Numbered from the stretch's first letter, positions 52,569 to 63,661 are shown. The stretch: DNA of 64,000 bases from Dama dama (GCF_033118175.1 NC_083701.1:8513501-8577500); one strand, 5' to 3'. The notes: generated by a model from the letters alone, not told the origin. Made by a program: numbers and translations.

Positions 52569-55169
52569 AATCTCAAAAACGACAGAATGAACTCTGTGTG
52601 TTTCCGAGGCAAGCCATTCAATATCACAGTAATCCAAGTCTATGCCCCGACCAGCAACGCTGAAGAGGCTGAAGTTTAATGGTTCTGTGAAAACCTACAA
52701 GACCTTTTAGAACTAATACCCAAAAAAGATGTCCTTTTCATAGGGGACTGTAATGCAAAAGTAGGAAGTCAAGAAACACCTGAAGTAACAGACAAATTTG
52801 GCCTTGGAGTACAGAATGAAGCAGGGCAAAGGCTAATAGAGTTTTGCCAAGAGAACACACTGGTCATAGCAAACACCCTCTTCCGACAACACAAGAGAAA
52901 ACTCTACACATGGACATCACCAGATGGTCAGCACTAAAATCATATTGATTTTATTCTTTGCAGCGAAAGATGGAGAAGCTCTATACAGTCAGCAAAAACA
53001 AGACTGGGAGCTGACTGTGGCTCAGATCATGAACTCCTTATTTCCAAATTCAGACTTAAATTGAAGAAATTAGGGAAAACCACTATACCATTCAGGTATG
53101 ACCTAAATCAAACCCCTTATGATTATACAGTGGAAGTGACAAATAGATGTAAGGGACTAGATCTGATAGAGTGAGTGCCTGATGAACTATGGACAGAGGT
53201 TCATGACATTGTATAGGAAACAGGGATCAAGACCATCCCCATGGAAAACAAATGCAATAAAGCAAAATGGCTGTCTGAGGAAGCCTTACAAATATCTGTG
53301 AAAAAAAAGAGAAGTGAAAAGCAAAGGAGAAAAGGAAAGATATACTCATTAGAATGCAGAGTTCCAAAGAATAGCAAGGAGAGATAATAAAGCCTTCCTC
53401 AGTGATCAATGCAAAGAAATAGAGGAAAACAATAGAATGGGAAAGACTAGAGATCTCTTCAAGAAAATCAGAGATAACAAGGGAACATTTCATGCAAAGA
53501 TGGGTCCAATAAAGGACAGAAATGGTATGGACCTAACAGAAGCAGAAGATATTAAGAAGAGGTGGCAAGAATACACAGAAGAACTGTACAAAAAAGATCT
53601 TCAAGACCCAGATAATCATGATGGTGTGATCACTCACCTAGAGCCAGACATCCTGGAGTGTGAAGTCAAGTGGGCCTTAGAAAGCATCACTATGAGCAAA
53701 GCTAATGGAGTTGATGGAAGTTCAGCTGAGCTATTTCAAATCCTAAGAGATGATGCTGTGAAAGTGCTGCACTCAATAAGCCAGCAAATTTGGAAAGCTC
53801 AGCAGTGGCCGCAGGACTGGTAAAGGTCGGTTTTCATCCCAATCCCAAAGAAAGGCAATCCCAAAGAATGCTCAAACTACCAAACAATTGCACTCATCTC
53901 ACATGCTAGCAAAGTGATTCTCAAAATTTTCCAAGCCAGACTGCAACAACACGTGAACTGTGAACTTCCAGATGCTCAAGCTGGTTTTAAAAAAGGCAGA
54001 GGAACAAGAGATCAAATTGCCAACATACGCTGGATGACCAAAAAAGCAAAAGAGTTCCAGAAAAACATCTATTTCTGCTTTATTGACTATGCCAAAGCCT
54101 TTGACTGTGTGAACCACAACAAACTGTGGAAAATTCTGAAAGAAATGGGAATACCAGACCATCTGATCTGCCTTTTGAGAAATCCATATGCAGATCAGGA
54201 AGCAACAGTTAGAACTGGACATGGAACAACAGACTGGTTCCAAACAGGAAAAGGAGTACATCAAGGCTATATGTTGTCACCCTGCTTAACTTACGTGCAG
54301 AGTACATCATGAGAAATGCTGGGCTGGGAGAAGCACAAGCTGAAATCAAGATTTCTGGGAGAAATATCAATAACCTCAGATGTGCAGATGACACCACCAT
54401 AATGGCAGAAAGTGAAGAAGAACTAAAGAGTCTCTTGATGAGAGTGAAAGAGGAGAGTGAAAAAGTTGGCTTAAAGCTCAAAACATTCAGAAAACTAACA
54501 TCATGACATCTGGACCCATCACTTCATGGCAAATCGATGGGGAAAGAGTGGAAACAGTGTCAGACTTTATTTTTTGGGCTCCAAAATCACTGCAGATGGT
54601 GACTGCAGCCATGAAATTAAAAGATGCTTACTCCTTGGAAGAAAAGTTGTGACCAACCTAGATAGCATATTAAAAGGCAGAAACATTACTTTGCCAACAA
54701 AGGTCCATCTAGTTAAGACTATGTTTTTTCCAGTAGTTGTGTATGGATGTGAGACTTGGACTATAAAGAAAGCTGAGTGCTCAAGAATTGATTGTTTTGA
54801 ACTGTGGTGTTGAAGACTCTTGAGAGTCCCTTGGACCGCAAGGAGATCCAACCAGTCCATCCTAAAGGAGATCAGTCCTAAGTATTCATTGGAAGGACTG
54901 ATGTTGAAGCTGAAACTCCAATACTTTGGCCACCTGATGTGAAGAACTGACTCATTTGAAAAGACCCTGATGCTGGGAAAGATTGAAGGCAGGAGAAGAA
55001 GGGGACGACAGAGGATGAGATGGTTGGATGGCATCACTGACTAAATGGACAAGAGTTTGAGTAAATTCCGGGAGTTGGTGATGGACAGGGAGGCCTGGCG
55101 TGTTGCAGTCCATGGGATCACAAAGAGCTGGACATGACTGAGTGACTAAACTGAACTGAAAGAAGACCC
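52558..55169 (+). mobile_element. BovB LINE, 2.6 kb, inserted in L1, with 11-bp target-site duplication
   Basis: 5'-truncated BovB (about 52569-55158), the largest transposable element copy in the window; full BovB is about 3.2 kb. It begins within the endonuclease part ('tgtgtttccgaggcaagcca') and ends in the 'gactgagtgactaaactgaa' tail. 'aaagaagaccc' is exact at 52558-52568 and 55159-55169, both within L1 sequence. Confidence 0.96.
52577..54830 (+). pseudogene. BovB ORF2 (endonuclease - reverse transcriptase) pseudogene
   Basis: Decayed ORF2 of an RTE-clade LINE. The intact protein nicks target DNA with its AP-type endonuclease and copies element RNA with its reverse transcriptase. Endonuclease landmarks are visible: IGDCNAKVGSQETPE (around 52741-52785) and the catalytic GSDHELL (53019-53039). 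Reverse-transcriptase landmarks follow: GTRDQIANIRW, FIDYAKAFDCVNHNKLW and TGHGTTDWFQTGKGV in one open piece (53914-54312); then, after a frameshift near 54290, RCADDTTIMAE (54378-54410). The catalytic YADD box has become CADD (codons 54381-54392), keeping both aspartates. Early stops include TAA at 52677-52679. Another frameshift near 54485 and the missing 5' end confirm it is dead. Confidence 0.92.
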
Positions 55170-55190
55170 CAAAGAATGGAGGAATATATA
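55170..55190 (+). mobile_element. L1 ORF2 remnant, short middle part
   Basis: About 20 bases ('caaagaatggaggaatatat') that continue the L1 after the BovB, before a DNA transposon fragment begins. Confidence 0.6.
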
Positions 55191-55455
55191 CTTGACTCTC
55201 AAACAACTCAGCGGTTAGGGCTGCCAACCTCTTGCACAGTGACAATCCCTGTGTAGCTACAGTGGTCCCTCCATATCCATGGCTCTGCATCTGTGGCTAT
55301 AGCCAATATATATATACAACGTATAGCCAATATATACAATGTACTACAGTACAACTACAGATCATGTAGTGCTGTAACACATATTCATTAAGAAAAATCC
55401 ACATGTAAGTAGCCTCCCACAGTTCAAATCCATGTTGTTCAACAGCCAACTGTTT
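55191..55455 (+). mobile_element. Tigger/mariner-type DNA transposon fragment
   Basis: 'acagtggtccctccatatcc' near the left and 'acagttcaaatccatgttgt' with 'tcaacagccaactgt' at the right end match the terminal regions of mammalian Tigger-related elements. A TA-rich stretch ('atatatata' near 55309) is in the middle. It lies within L1 sequence. Confidence 0.6.
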
Positions 55456-56285
55456 CATGTCCAAGGTTTGAAAGAATTAACACCATTAAGCTAATATTGC
55501 ATCACCGATAGTTGATCTATGGATTTCATGCTATTCTAGTAAGAATTTCAAAAATTTTTAATGGAAATTTCAAGCTGATTCTCTCATTTACGTGGAAATG
55601 CAAAGAGACAAAAAATAGGCAAGGTGGTCTTAAAAAAGAAGAACAAAGTTGAAGGATTTATGCTACCCAATATAAATGCTTCTTATAAAGCTACATTAAT
55701 TAAGACAGTGTGGCCTTGGGGCAAGGGCAGACAAATATATCAATGGACCTGAGGAGTGTCCAGAAATAGACCCAGTCAAATAAGGACACTTCATTTAAGA
55801 CACAGGTGACACTGCAGAGGAGTGACTAATGGACAATCTTTTCAATAAATAGTGCTGCATCCACTGGAGTTCACATGGGAAAAAAACTAATTCTGACCCC
55901 TATTTTGTCACCCAAAGAAAAATCAATTCTATGAGGTTTTTAGATCCAAATGTAAGAGCTTAAGAGAAAAGCTTCTAATTAACTGGAAGGGGATGATGGA
56001 CCTAAATGTAAAAATGCAAAAGTATAAAACTTCTAGAGGAAACCATTGCAAAGTATCTGTATCACCTTGGGTTTAGTGATGAGTTTTCAGATTCAATACC
56101 AAACATTATTGTAAAATTGAAAAGTTAACTTTATCAGGAAAGAAAAATGGATGCATTGGACTTTATTAAAATTGAAAACTTAGCTATGTGAAAGACAATG
56201 TTGAGAGAATGAAAAGAGAAACCACATAGTTGGAGAACATAATGAAAGTCATTTATCTGATAAAGTACTTCTATGCAGTACCGGG
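55456..56285 (+). mobile_element. L1 ORF2 remnant, right part
   Basis: Clear C-terminal ORF2 DNA in sense: 'taatattgcatcaccgatag', 'catttacgtggaaatgcaaa', 'aaagaagaacaaagttgaag', 'acattaattaagacagtgtg', 'ggacaatcttttcaataaat', 'atccaaatgtaagagcttaa', 'gcattggactttattaaaat'. Heavily mutated. Confidence 0.88.
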
Positions 56286-56289
56286 TGCA

Positions 56290-56495
56290 ATTTATGCTCC
56301 AGAGCTCCCTCTAGGATGAGACTCGGGGTCGTGGGCCCACATTCTTGCTTAGCTTCTGTCTCTGACCCAGAGCTTTCCGCATACTTCTTCCCTCACCTCC
56401 TTATTGGTTTCTCCTAAGAGCACCCCTTAATGAATTATTAATATTTGTCCAAGAATTCTTGTCTCTTGCTCCTAGGAAACTTGACTATGACGGGT
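56290..56495 (+). mobile_element. Probable ancient LTR fragment
   Basis: 'taatgaattattaatatttg', 'tccaagaattcttgtctctt' and 'gctcctaggaaacttgacta' resemble the 3' part of old mammalian MaLR/ERVL-type LTRs (…cttgtctcagg…gctcctgggaacccaacctaag). Assignment is tentative. Confidence 0.4.
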
Positions 56496-56513
56496 TTCAA
56501 ACTGGAAGCCACC

Positions 56514-57034
56514 TCTGATGATTAATTTCATGTGTCAATTTGACTGGACTGAGAGATACCCAGGAAGCTACTGGCCTTACTTCTGGGTGGGTCTGTAGGG
56601 TGTCTGTGAACCATGGCAGCGTTTGAATTGGCAGACTGGGTAATGATGGTCCTCACCAACGTGAGTGGGCCTCATTAGTTAGTTGAAGGCCTCGGTAGAA
56701 CAAGAAAGATATCATCAGCACTCTTAGGTCTTGGGCCTTCAGAATTGCAGGGAGACTTACAGCACCAGCTCCCTGATCCAATTCTCCGATTTGGGGGCTC
56801 AAACGGGGGCTTACTCCCTCTGCTCCTCCCCTGATTCTCAGGTTTGAACTGAATTACACGACTGGCTTTCTTGGTTCTTCCCAGCTTGCAGACAGCAGAT
56901 GCTGAGACTTCGTGGTCTCCATAATCAGGTAAACTGATTCCTATAAATAAATTTCCGCTTCCTATCTATCTATCAATTTTCTTTCTCTCCCTTTCCTATC
57001 AGTTTTGGTTTTCTTCTGGAGAACCCTAATACAC
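56514..57034 (+). mobile_element. Ancient interspersed repeat, near complete copy
   Basis: Starts 'gatgattaatttcatgtgtc' and 'aatttgactggactgagaga', then 'gggcctcattagttagttga', 'gtctccataatcaggtaaac', 'ctataaataaatttccgctt' and 'cttctggagaaccctaatac'. This is a common mammalian ~500-bp repeat that I cannot name with certainty. Its 5' part also occurs at 15415-15640. A TATC-type short run lies at 56968-56980. Confidence 0.65.
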
Positions 57035-57085
57035 TCCTCAAATGTCCATTATAGAAAAGTAGATCAATAAATCATGTTATGTCCA
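57035..57085 (+). mobile_element. L1 3' region, left part
   Basis: 'aatgtccattatagaaaagt', 'agatcaataaatcatgttat' resembles the L1 segment tgtccatcaatagaagaatggataaat. It is split by the following SINE. Confidence 0.6.
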
Positions 57086-57089
57086 CATA

Positions 57090-57318
57090 TGCGTGCTCAG
57101 TCATTCAGTTGTGTCCGACTCTTTGTGACCCTATGGACTGTAACCTGCCAGGCTCCTCTGTCCATGGGATTTTCCAGACAATAATACCAGAGTGAGTTGC
57201 CATTTCCTCCTCCAGGGGATCTTCCTGACCCAGGGAATCTTCCCAATCCAGGGATCAAACCCACATCTCTTGGATTAGCAAGCAGATTCTTTACCACTGA
57301 GCCATCTGGGAAGATCCT
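57090..57318 (-). mobile_element. Bov-tA SINE inside L1, with internal duplication
   Basis: Antisense: 'gtgctcagtcattcagttgt' to 'tgagccatctgggaagatcc'. Around 57217-57251 a ~17-base piece of the body appears twice ('gggatcttcctgaccca' then 'gggaatcttcccaatcca'). 'ttatgtcc' before and 'ttatgccc' after could be part of the duplication. Confidence 0.93.
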
Positions 57319-57420
57319 TATGCCCCTACAATGGGAAGCAAGAGACACTCATGGGAATGAATGGACTGTGGCCACATGCATCCACATAGGTGAAACTCAC
57401 ACAGTTAGATGGTACCTAAT
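57319..57420 (+). mobile_element. L1 3' region, right part
   Basis: 'actcatgggaatgaatggac', 'tgtggccacatgcatccaca', 'taggtgaaactcacacagtt' continues the L1 after the SINE (usual form: …tgaactatagccacacgcaacaacatggatgaatctcacaaac). Confidence 0.55.
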
Positions 57421-59200
57421 ATTTTTATTGAATTGGGCAAAGTGTGTTTATATATTTAACCTGAGTTTCACCTGGGATTTCTCTCACTGCAGAGTGGAAA
57501 CAGACCACCAGTCAGGAATTTCAATCTCTCCCGTGACCAGGATTTCCAGCCGGTTCTGAGAGGGCAGTGAGGGACAGAGTCACCCAGATGTTATAAGCCT
57601 GGACCTCTCAGTTGCTTTACTCATTGTGGTTTTATCTATCTTGTGCTTGGAATCCCATGGCCAAAACCTGCCAATGGCTGATGAAGGAAGTCATCTATCC
57701 CCGATGTAACTGGCAGCTTCCACAAAGCTGTTAGGTGTTCTCTGCATACCAGGAAAACCTGGAACCCCACTGTGGTGCTCTTAAAGCAGACCTGCTTCAT
57801 GCTTCCAGGATCTCAAATTCTTGGGGCACTAACTCCCATAACCCTCAGATCAGTCCAGAAGACATAGGGATTAGCCGAAGGTCTGCCGACTGTCACACCC
57901 TCTCTCTAACTCAGGAGCGTTGTCATAGAACCAAATGTGTGTTTATAGTTGCTCTTCTTTCAGGCCAAGCAGCTGCTCAATTATTCCTCAGACCCATTGG
58001 TAAATAGATCCCACAAGGACCCTCTGCTCAGCCAGCCTTTCACCCTTTCATCTAATTTGATTATAAGATGAGTGAATTCTCTCCAGACTTTACTTCAAAG
58101 GAAACGATTGCCCGTGGTCATTTTTAAGTCCCAGAATTCTTTGGTAGAGATGCTTTCTTTTCTGTAGCCTCGAACATGTTCCAAAGTCAACGGTGATGTC
58201 AGTTCCCTGTGACTGGCTGAGATGAAGTCAGCCGCATCCCGCCCTCAGATGTTCTTCCAAATTTCAAGTTGTGAAGAGAAATTGCTTCTTTCTTACAAAT
58301 ATGTTTTCCCTGGCTTTATTATTTTTTTTAAAACCCACATGCTTCATGCTGGAAATATGAAAAACACACATTTTGTCAAGAAAAAATTTATATCACCCCA
58401 AAGCTTACAGTTAACTGCTGTTATCACATCCCTAGGGTTCTGACTTAGAGTGAACTGAAAAATAAGCACATTTCTGGACAGGAAGTCAAGAGGAAATGTG
58501 AGCCCGGGCATGGGGTGATTAGTTTCTGCTCATTTCATGGTGATTTTCTGCTTTCCTTTCAATGCCTACTTGCTTAGAGGAAAATTTTTCCTTGACAGCT
58601 AAAACCACGTGCTCCCTTGTTCATCTCCAGTGGCAGAGCGAGGAGAGTCCGTTTTCGTTTTCCCACGGTAGTCTTCTGGAGTTTGAATGGGTTCATTCAG
58701 TTCTGTGGAAAGGAAGAGCTGTATGTCTCTAGCTCAGTTCACCACATTTACTTCGCAGGAGTTCTGTGAGCTTGAAGATAGTACAGGTGAAGGTGAAACA
58801 TTCAAAGAAGTTATTAACTACTAGATATAATCATCAACACGTGCACTGCATCATCATTACCCCAGTGACTGGATTCACCAATGTATGTGTACTTTGTCCT
58901 CTCGCAAGATTCATTACAAGTAAATGTTAACATCAGGTAAGAAGAACGGAAAAAATTCTCAACAAGAGAGACTAGAGGAAAGGGGAGAGATTGCAGCCAA
59001 AGAGGCTGAGTCAGTTTGCATACTGATGGGTTTGGGGATAAAGAGAAGGAAAAGCTAGATGGCCTGGGAGCTTGAAGGAGATTTAGGAATGGGGGAGGGG
59101 TGACGTGAGAGAGAGTCTGGAGCAGATGCAAAATCTGAATGCACAGGGGTTCAAGGAAGATTTAGGAATGGCTGATGGGAATTACACACTGAGTCCTGGT
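57421..59200. other. Unassigned sequence
   Basis: About 1.8 kb with no recognised repeat family, exon or RNA gene; the longest such stretch apart from 50216-51391. Frames at 57735-58007 and 58814-59131 (-) show no known domain. A conserved single-copy regulatory element could be here but cannot be told from sequence alone. Confidence 0.45.
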
Positions 59201-59487
59201 CAAAGTTCCTCACTGGTGCTGAAGCTGAAGCTCCAATACTTTGGCCGCCTGAAGTGAAGAGCCAGCTCATTGGGAAAGACCCTGATGCTGGTTGGGAAAG
59301 GCTGAGGGCAGGAGGTGAAGAGGGCAACAGAGGATGAGACAGTTGGATGGCATCAGTGACTCAATGGACATGAGTTTGAGAAAACTCCAGGTGATAGTGA
59401 AGGACAGGGAAGCCTGGTGTGCTGCAGTCCATGGGATTGCAAAGAGCCAGACACCACTTAGTGATTGAATAACAACAATGTTCCTCA
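59201..59487 (+). mobile_element. BovB LINE 3' end with 12-bp target-site duplication
   Basis: 5'-truncated sense BovB (about 59213-59475): 'gctgaagctccaatactttg', 'ggccgcctgaagtgaagagc' through 'cagacaccacttagtgattg'. Flanks 'caaagttcctca' (59201-59212) and 'caatgttcctca' (59476-59487) differ at one base. Confidence 0.93.
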
Positions 59488-59505
59488 AAAGAAATAAGAA
59501 AATTT

Positions 59506-59717
59506 GTCACTGCTTTCTTTTTAAGATTTTTTTTTTTTTGATGTGGACCATGTTTAAAATCTTTATAGGATTTGTTACAGTATTGCTTCTGTTTCATGGT
59601 TTTTTGTTTTTTTGGCCACAGGCATGTGAAATCTTAGCTCCTTGACCAGGGATTGAACCTGCACTCGCTGCCTTGGCAGGTGAAGCCTTAACCACTGGAG
59701 CACTGGGAAGTCACTGC
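59506..59717 (-). mobile_element. CHR-type SINE
   Basis: Antisense SINE (59518-59709): T tract, 'gatgtggaccatgtttaaaa', 'cttctgtttcatggtttttt', 'tttggccacaggcatgtgaa', 'gaccagggattgaacctgca', head 'accactggagcactgggaag'. 'gtcactgc' at 59506-59513 and 59710-59717 is a possible 8-base duplication. Same subfamily as 40500-40702. Confidence 0.93.
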
Positions 59718-59974
59718 CATTGCTTTTTGAAAATATTTCATGGCTGGACTGGGCTCCCTTCACTGGGACCACATATAGGAGCTGGACCATGTGGGACACA
59801 GATCCTACTCCGATGATAGCATAATTTGCACACAATCTGTCCTTTCCAACGGAGTGTGAGATCCTGGAAAGTAAAGTGTAACTTTGTCTGATGGATAATG
59901 TTTAGCACAAAGTCTGTCATAATGCAGGTGCTGAGCTAGTCTTTGCAGAATTGAATTACAGTAGAGATGAAGGG
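59718..59974. other. Unassigned sequence
   Basis: Nothing recognised. Confidence 0.4.
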
Positions 59975-60098
59975 AAGGAATGGTGACTTAGATTTATTTA
60001 GCATCCACAATATTCCAGGTACTCTATGCACAGATTTGAGAGAAGTTCAGAGAGATCAATGGCCTTGCCTAGGTTTATAATTTTTGAGTGAAGCAAGT
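59975..60098 (+). mobile_element. MIR, left part
   Basis: 'gatttatttagcatccacaa', 'tattccaggtactctatgca', 'agttcagagagatcaatggc', 'cttgcctaggtttataattt' follow MIR. A SINE then interrupts it, and 'ctcaaattcaggtctttgtg' (60273 on) continues it. Confidence 0.7.
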
Positions 60099-60272
60099 GA
60101 ATGTGAAAGTTGCTCAATGGTGTCCAACACTTTGCGACCCCATGGAATTCTCCAGGCCAGAACACTGGAGTGGGTAGCCTTTCCCTTCTCCAGGGGATCT
60201 TCCCAACCCAGGGATTGAACCCGGGTCTCCCGCATTCCAGGCAGATTCTTTACCAGCTGAGCAATCAGGCCA
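60099..60272 (-). mobile_element. Bov-tA SINE inside MIR
   Basis: Antisense, short form: 'gtgaaagttgctcaatggtg', 'catggaattctccaggccag', 'cccgggtctcccgcattcca', head 'gctgagcaatcaggcc'. The 117-codon minus-strand frame across it is SINE-derived. Confidence 0.93.
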
Positions 60273-60404
60273 GCACTCAAATTCAGGTCTTTGTGACTGA
60301 GGATCATTATTCCATGTGGACCAAAGGAAACTCCTCTCCTAAGCTGGAAGGAGGGGAGACGGAGTGCTGATAAGTGAGTGCTGAAGGAGCGCTGATGAGA
60401 GAGC

Positions 60405-60600
60405 AGCAACTATTTTTCCAGTTATGTGTTAAGTTCTGCTATGTTCCAGGGTCTGCTGGAGTATATGACCCGTCATGGGCTCTACAGGGACATCTAGTCC
60501 ATGAATCCATTAATGAGCAAACAAATGAAATAAGGGTGGCCAGAGACCAAGCGGAGTGTCCAGGAACAGGAAAGAAGAGAAGAGATAGCACAGGGAAAGA
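60405..60600 (+). mobile_element. Ancient mammalian repeat (same family as 11935-12060)
   Basis: 'ttctgctatgttccagggtc', 'atgggctctacagggacatc', 'gagcaaacaaatgaaataag' and 'gccagagaccaagcggag' follow the pattern of a repeat seen three times in this window; name uncertain. Confidence 0.45.
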
Positions 60601-61590
60601 AGCATATGGCAGTGAGGGAACTGGAAAAGGTAAGAATAAGCACTGAGAACAGAGGACTCAGAGAGGGTCAGAGCAGAGACATGCCCAAGACGGAGACAAG
60701 GAAGACGAAAGGGATGAGAACATTTAGAAATCTTGTGGGAAAGCAGAGGATCCAGGGGAAGAGCTCAGGAAAGAAGAGGGGAGAGAGGGGAGCTGAGAAG
60801 AACCCTGAGCCACTGAGGGACAAGCGGTGGGGACAGAGGCGTCTTCTCGACCTGGGGAATCATCCCAAACCCCTTTGGGCAGTGTGCTCATGTTTCAGGC
60901 AGGATCCAAATGTCTGTCTTGAAGGATCTGGTGGGAGAAGATGCTGGGGAAACACACACACTAAATAAGGGTGAAAACACCACCAATGTAGATGTAATGA
61001 TTTTCCAGGAACAATCAATGCACAGACATCTATCTGCCCCCTAACACATGCCTGAGTGTTCTCTCCACCTCCCTCTGCCCTCACACGGCTGGACCTTAAA
61101 ATCCCAGTTCCAGGGTCCCCCCTTCCATGCCCACAACCTGCACTGTGATATCTCTTGCTGCATAAAATGATCCCATTTGCTCTCAACAGCTGGGAGAGCA
61201 GAGCGCGTGATGCATGTCAACTGGGATTGGGGGCGGCATCCCTCAGCTGGAAGGATGGAGGACAAGTGCGCAGGTATCCATGGAAAGTACCCTCTGAGAA
61301 GTAGGGATGAAAGTTCCAGAAAGGCTGAGCTCCTGATGAAGATGTAATGAGCAGCTGAGTGGTGAGGACTGGCAATGCCAGGGCTGTACACATCACTGCA
61401 CATATCTAAGCCAGCACCCTGATGTCTAACAGGAGGGCTGCCCTCCTACGGGCAGCAATGCTGGGCGGCTTGGTATCCTGGGCAGGGGGACCCATAACAG
61501 CAAGCCCAACGCAGGCTTTCAGAGCTGCCTGGGGAGGCTCCTTACGCAGGACCTCCAATGAGGTGCCAGCGGACCATCCTGCACTTGTTC
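60601..61590. other. Unassigned sequence
   Basis: Left part (60600-60830) is purine-rich (GGGAAGAG-type runs). Two 120-codon frames (60606-60968 +, 61041-61403 -) carry no known domain and appear compositional. Confidence 0.4.
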
Positions 61591-61634
61591 GTCCAATTCA
61601 CGCCTTGAATTGGACGATTCAAGGTCCAATTCAC
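61591..61634. repeat. Three-arm inverted/direct repeat
   Basis: The 10-mer 'gtccaattca' occurs at 61591-61600, its reverse complement 'tgaattggac' at 61606-61615, and the 10-mer again at 61624-61633. Arms 1 and 2 can form a hairpin with a 5-base loop. Arms 2 and 3 can form another with an 8-base loop. Confidence 0.95.
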
Positions 61635-61869
61635 ACAATCTCCTTCTTCCAGTCTCTCATTCATTCTCTCATTCATTCATCAAGGGTTGTGTGACGACTT
61701 ACTGTGTCCAGCAACAGTACAAGACACAGGGATCCAGAGGTCAACACAAAAGGCCTTTATTCTAGGGAAGTAAAGGCTGGATGAAGAGACAAAAATTAGC
61801 ACTTTATGATACATTCTTTTATTTTATGTTGTATTATATTGTGTCAAATTATGTTGTATTGCATTCCAT

Positions 61870-61990
61870 TATTTATTCGTCAAATGTTATGTCAGGTGTT
61901 CAAATAACATCAGGGATGCCACAGTGAATAAAACACAGTTCTCAACTTCATGGACCTTTTTATTCTAGTGGGGAAAACAGCGATAAAAGT
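61870..61990 (+). mobile_element. Ancient mammalian repeat (same family as 11935-12060)
   Basis: 'catcagggatgccacagtga', 'ataaaacacagttctcaact', 'tcatggacctttttattcta', 'gtggggaaaacagcgataaa'. Diverged copy of the family also seen at 11935 and 60405. Confidence 0.5.
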
Positions 61991-63177
61991 GCCATGTTGA
62001 GTATGATAACTATATGATATCTATACGACTAGCAGCTCTTTGACCTTTTGCACCTGTTATATAAATTTTGATATTAACAAACTCTGCCTGCATGTCTCAA
62101 CTTCGTCATCTGTCTTGAATCCATCCTGAGATTTCTAGATGTGGCAGAATCTAGCAGCATTGCTTTTGGGACGCCTCAAAAGCCCTCTCTCGAGTCTGGA
62201 ATACATCTTCTCTCTTTGGGTGAGAGGGATGCCAGGGGAAAGAAATAATCATTACATTCTGAGTCAGATGGAGACTGTATATCTTATTAATAACCGAGAC
62301 GAATTGTGTACACCCTCGAAGCTGGATTGATAATGATGCGTCAAACTTTGTTACCGAAACCTCAGAAAGCTGATGTGGGTCACAGGGAGCTATTTTGCAC
62401 AAGATTTGTCACCTTGATCTGAACGGGAAACGAATTACTAAATATAAAATGCTGTTTTGCTGTGATTCATGGCTCTTTCAAGCTGACAGACATCGTAAAA
62501 GGATATAATCTTTTCCCTCTTTCTAAAAAATGAAGTCAAGGGATCTGCTTCTCCATTTCTTATCAACCTGAAGAGGGATCAGAGAGAACACCTACAAGCC
62601 AACCACAAGGAATAGGTCTGTCTTTTCTGCTTTCTGACAGTGTTCATACAGAGGAGAAAGACTGTAATCTGTGTGTTCCACTTCTAGGAAATGATAGCTC
62701 CAAAATATAATTATCTTTACTGTAGGATGATGCAACTGGGTTTTTTCCTCCCCACAAGACAGACTCATGATTATACTTGAAAATAAGAACATATTGCAAC
62801 CCCTCCTTGTGCTCAAATACCTCTCATACGTAATTGTAGCTTTTATAGATGACTTTCTGTTTATTTAAGCATTTGTGATTAAATTTATGTAAATATCATG
62901 GCATTCCCTGAGGTCTCTTAGGATGAAAAATACAGAACCACGAGTGGTGAAGCTCAAAAGGTTTTCAGTAGTCAGAAAACCAAAAGCTAAAGCTTAGATC
63001 TTAGTCTGCATATGCTCTGCAGTGAATAGAATGCATAAGCATCTTATTATGACTCAGAGACGTGTACATCCTGAAGACTTCCTAGTGACAGAAGGATTTG
63101 TAACTAAATATTTACGCACAGTGGATTTGATACTGCCCAGGGCAGTGGCTGCCAGCCCAAGTTCATGGTAGACAAAT
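61991..63177. other. Unassigned sequence
   Basis: No recognised repeat or gene. Short frames only. Confidence 0.4.
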
Positions 63178-63390
63178 CCTTATTAGAATTCTGGCTCTGT
63201 AACTTACTTACTCATGACCTTGGGCACTTAACTATTTCAAGCCTCTGGTGGCATGTGTGTGTCTACGTGTGCATGTGTGTTTCATTTGAAAGCAAACATA
63301 AAATAATATTTGCCCCACAGAGTTACTTTAAGTACTGAATGAGATCATTAATATCATTTAATACATGACAGTACATAATCTTTATCATGG
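63178..63390 (-). mobile_element. MIR SINE with TG-rich insertion
   Basis: Reversed MIR: 'ttctggctctgtaacttact', 'ctcatgaccttgggcactta', 'cacagagttactttaagtac', 'tgaatgagatcattaatatc'. A short TG-rich run (63252-63280) sits inside. Confidence 0.82.
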
Positions 63391-63468
63391 AACAGGAAAA
63401 AGTGATCAAATTTACATTATTGTTGCTAATACAAGATGCAAATTATTTTAAGTAAAATGCTGTTTCAT

Positions 63469-63661
63469 TGGGCTTCCCCTGTGGCTCAGCTAGTAAAGAA
63501 TCCGCCTGCAATGCAGAAGACCTGGGTTCAATCCCTGGGTTAGGAAGATCCCCCGGAGAAGGGAATAGCTACCCATTCCAGTATTCTGTCCTGGAGAATT
63601 CCATGAACTTCATAGTCCATGGGGTCACAAAGAGTCAGACACGACTGAGCGACTTTCACCA
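63469..63661 (+). mobile_element. Bov-tA SINE
   Basis: Sense copy of the short form: 'gggcttcccctgtggctcag', 'ctagtaaagaatccgcctgc', 'gggttcaatccctgggttag', ending 'cacgactgagcgactttcac'. The 111-codon frame from 63468 is SINE-derived at its start. Confidence 0.95.

Noticed and set aside
53437..54813. Series of plus-strand open frames as exons of a gene
   Set aside because: They are pieces of one BovB ORF2 separated by stops and frameshifts, not exons; the element has its own target duplication.
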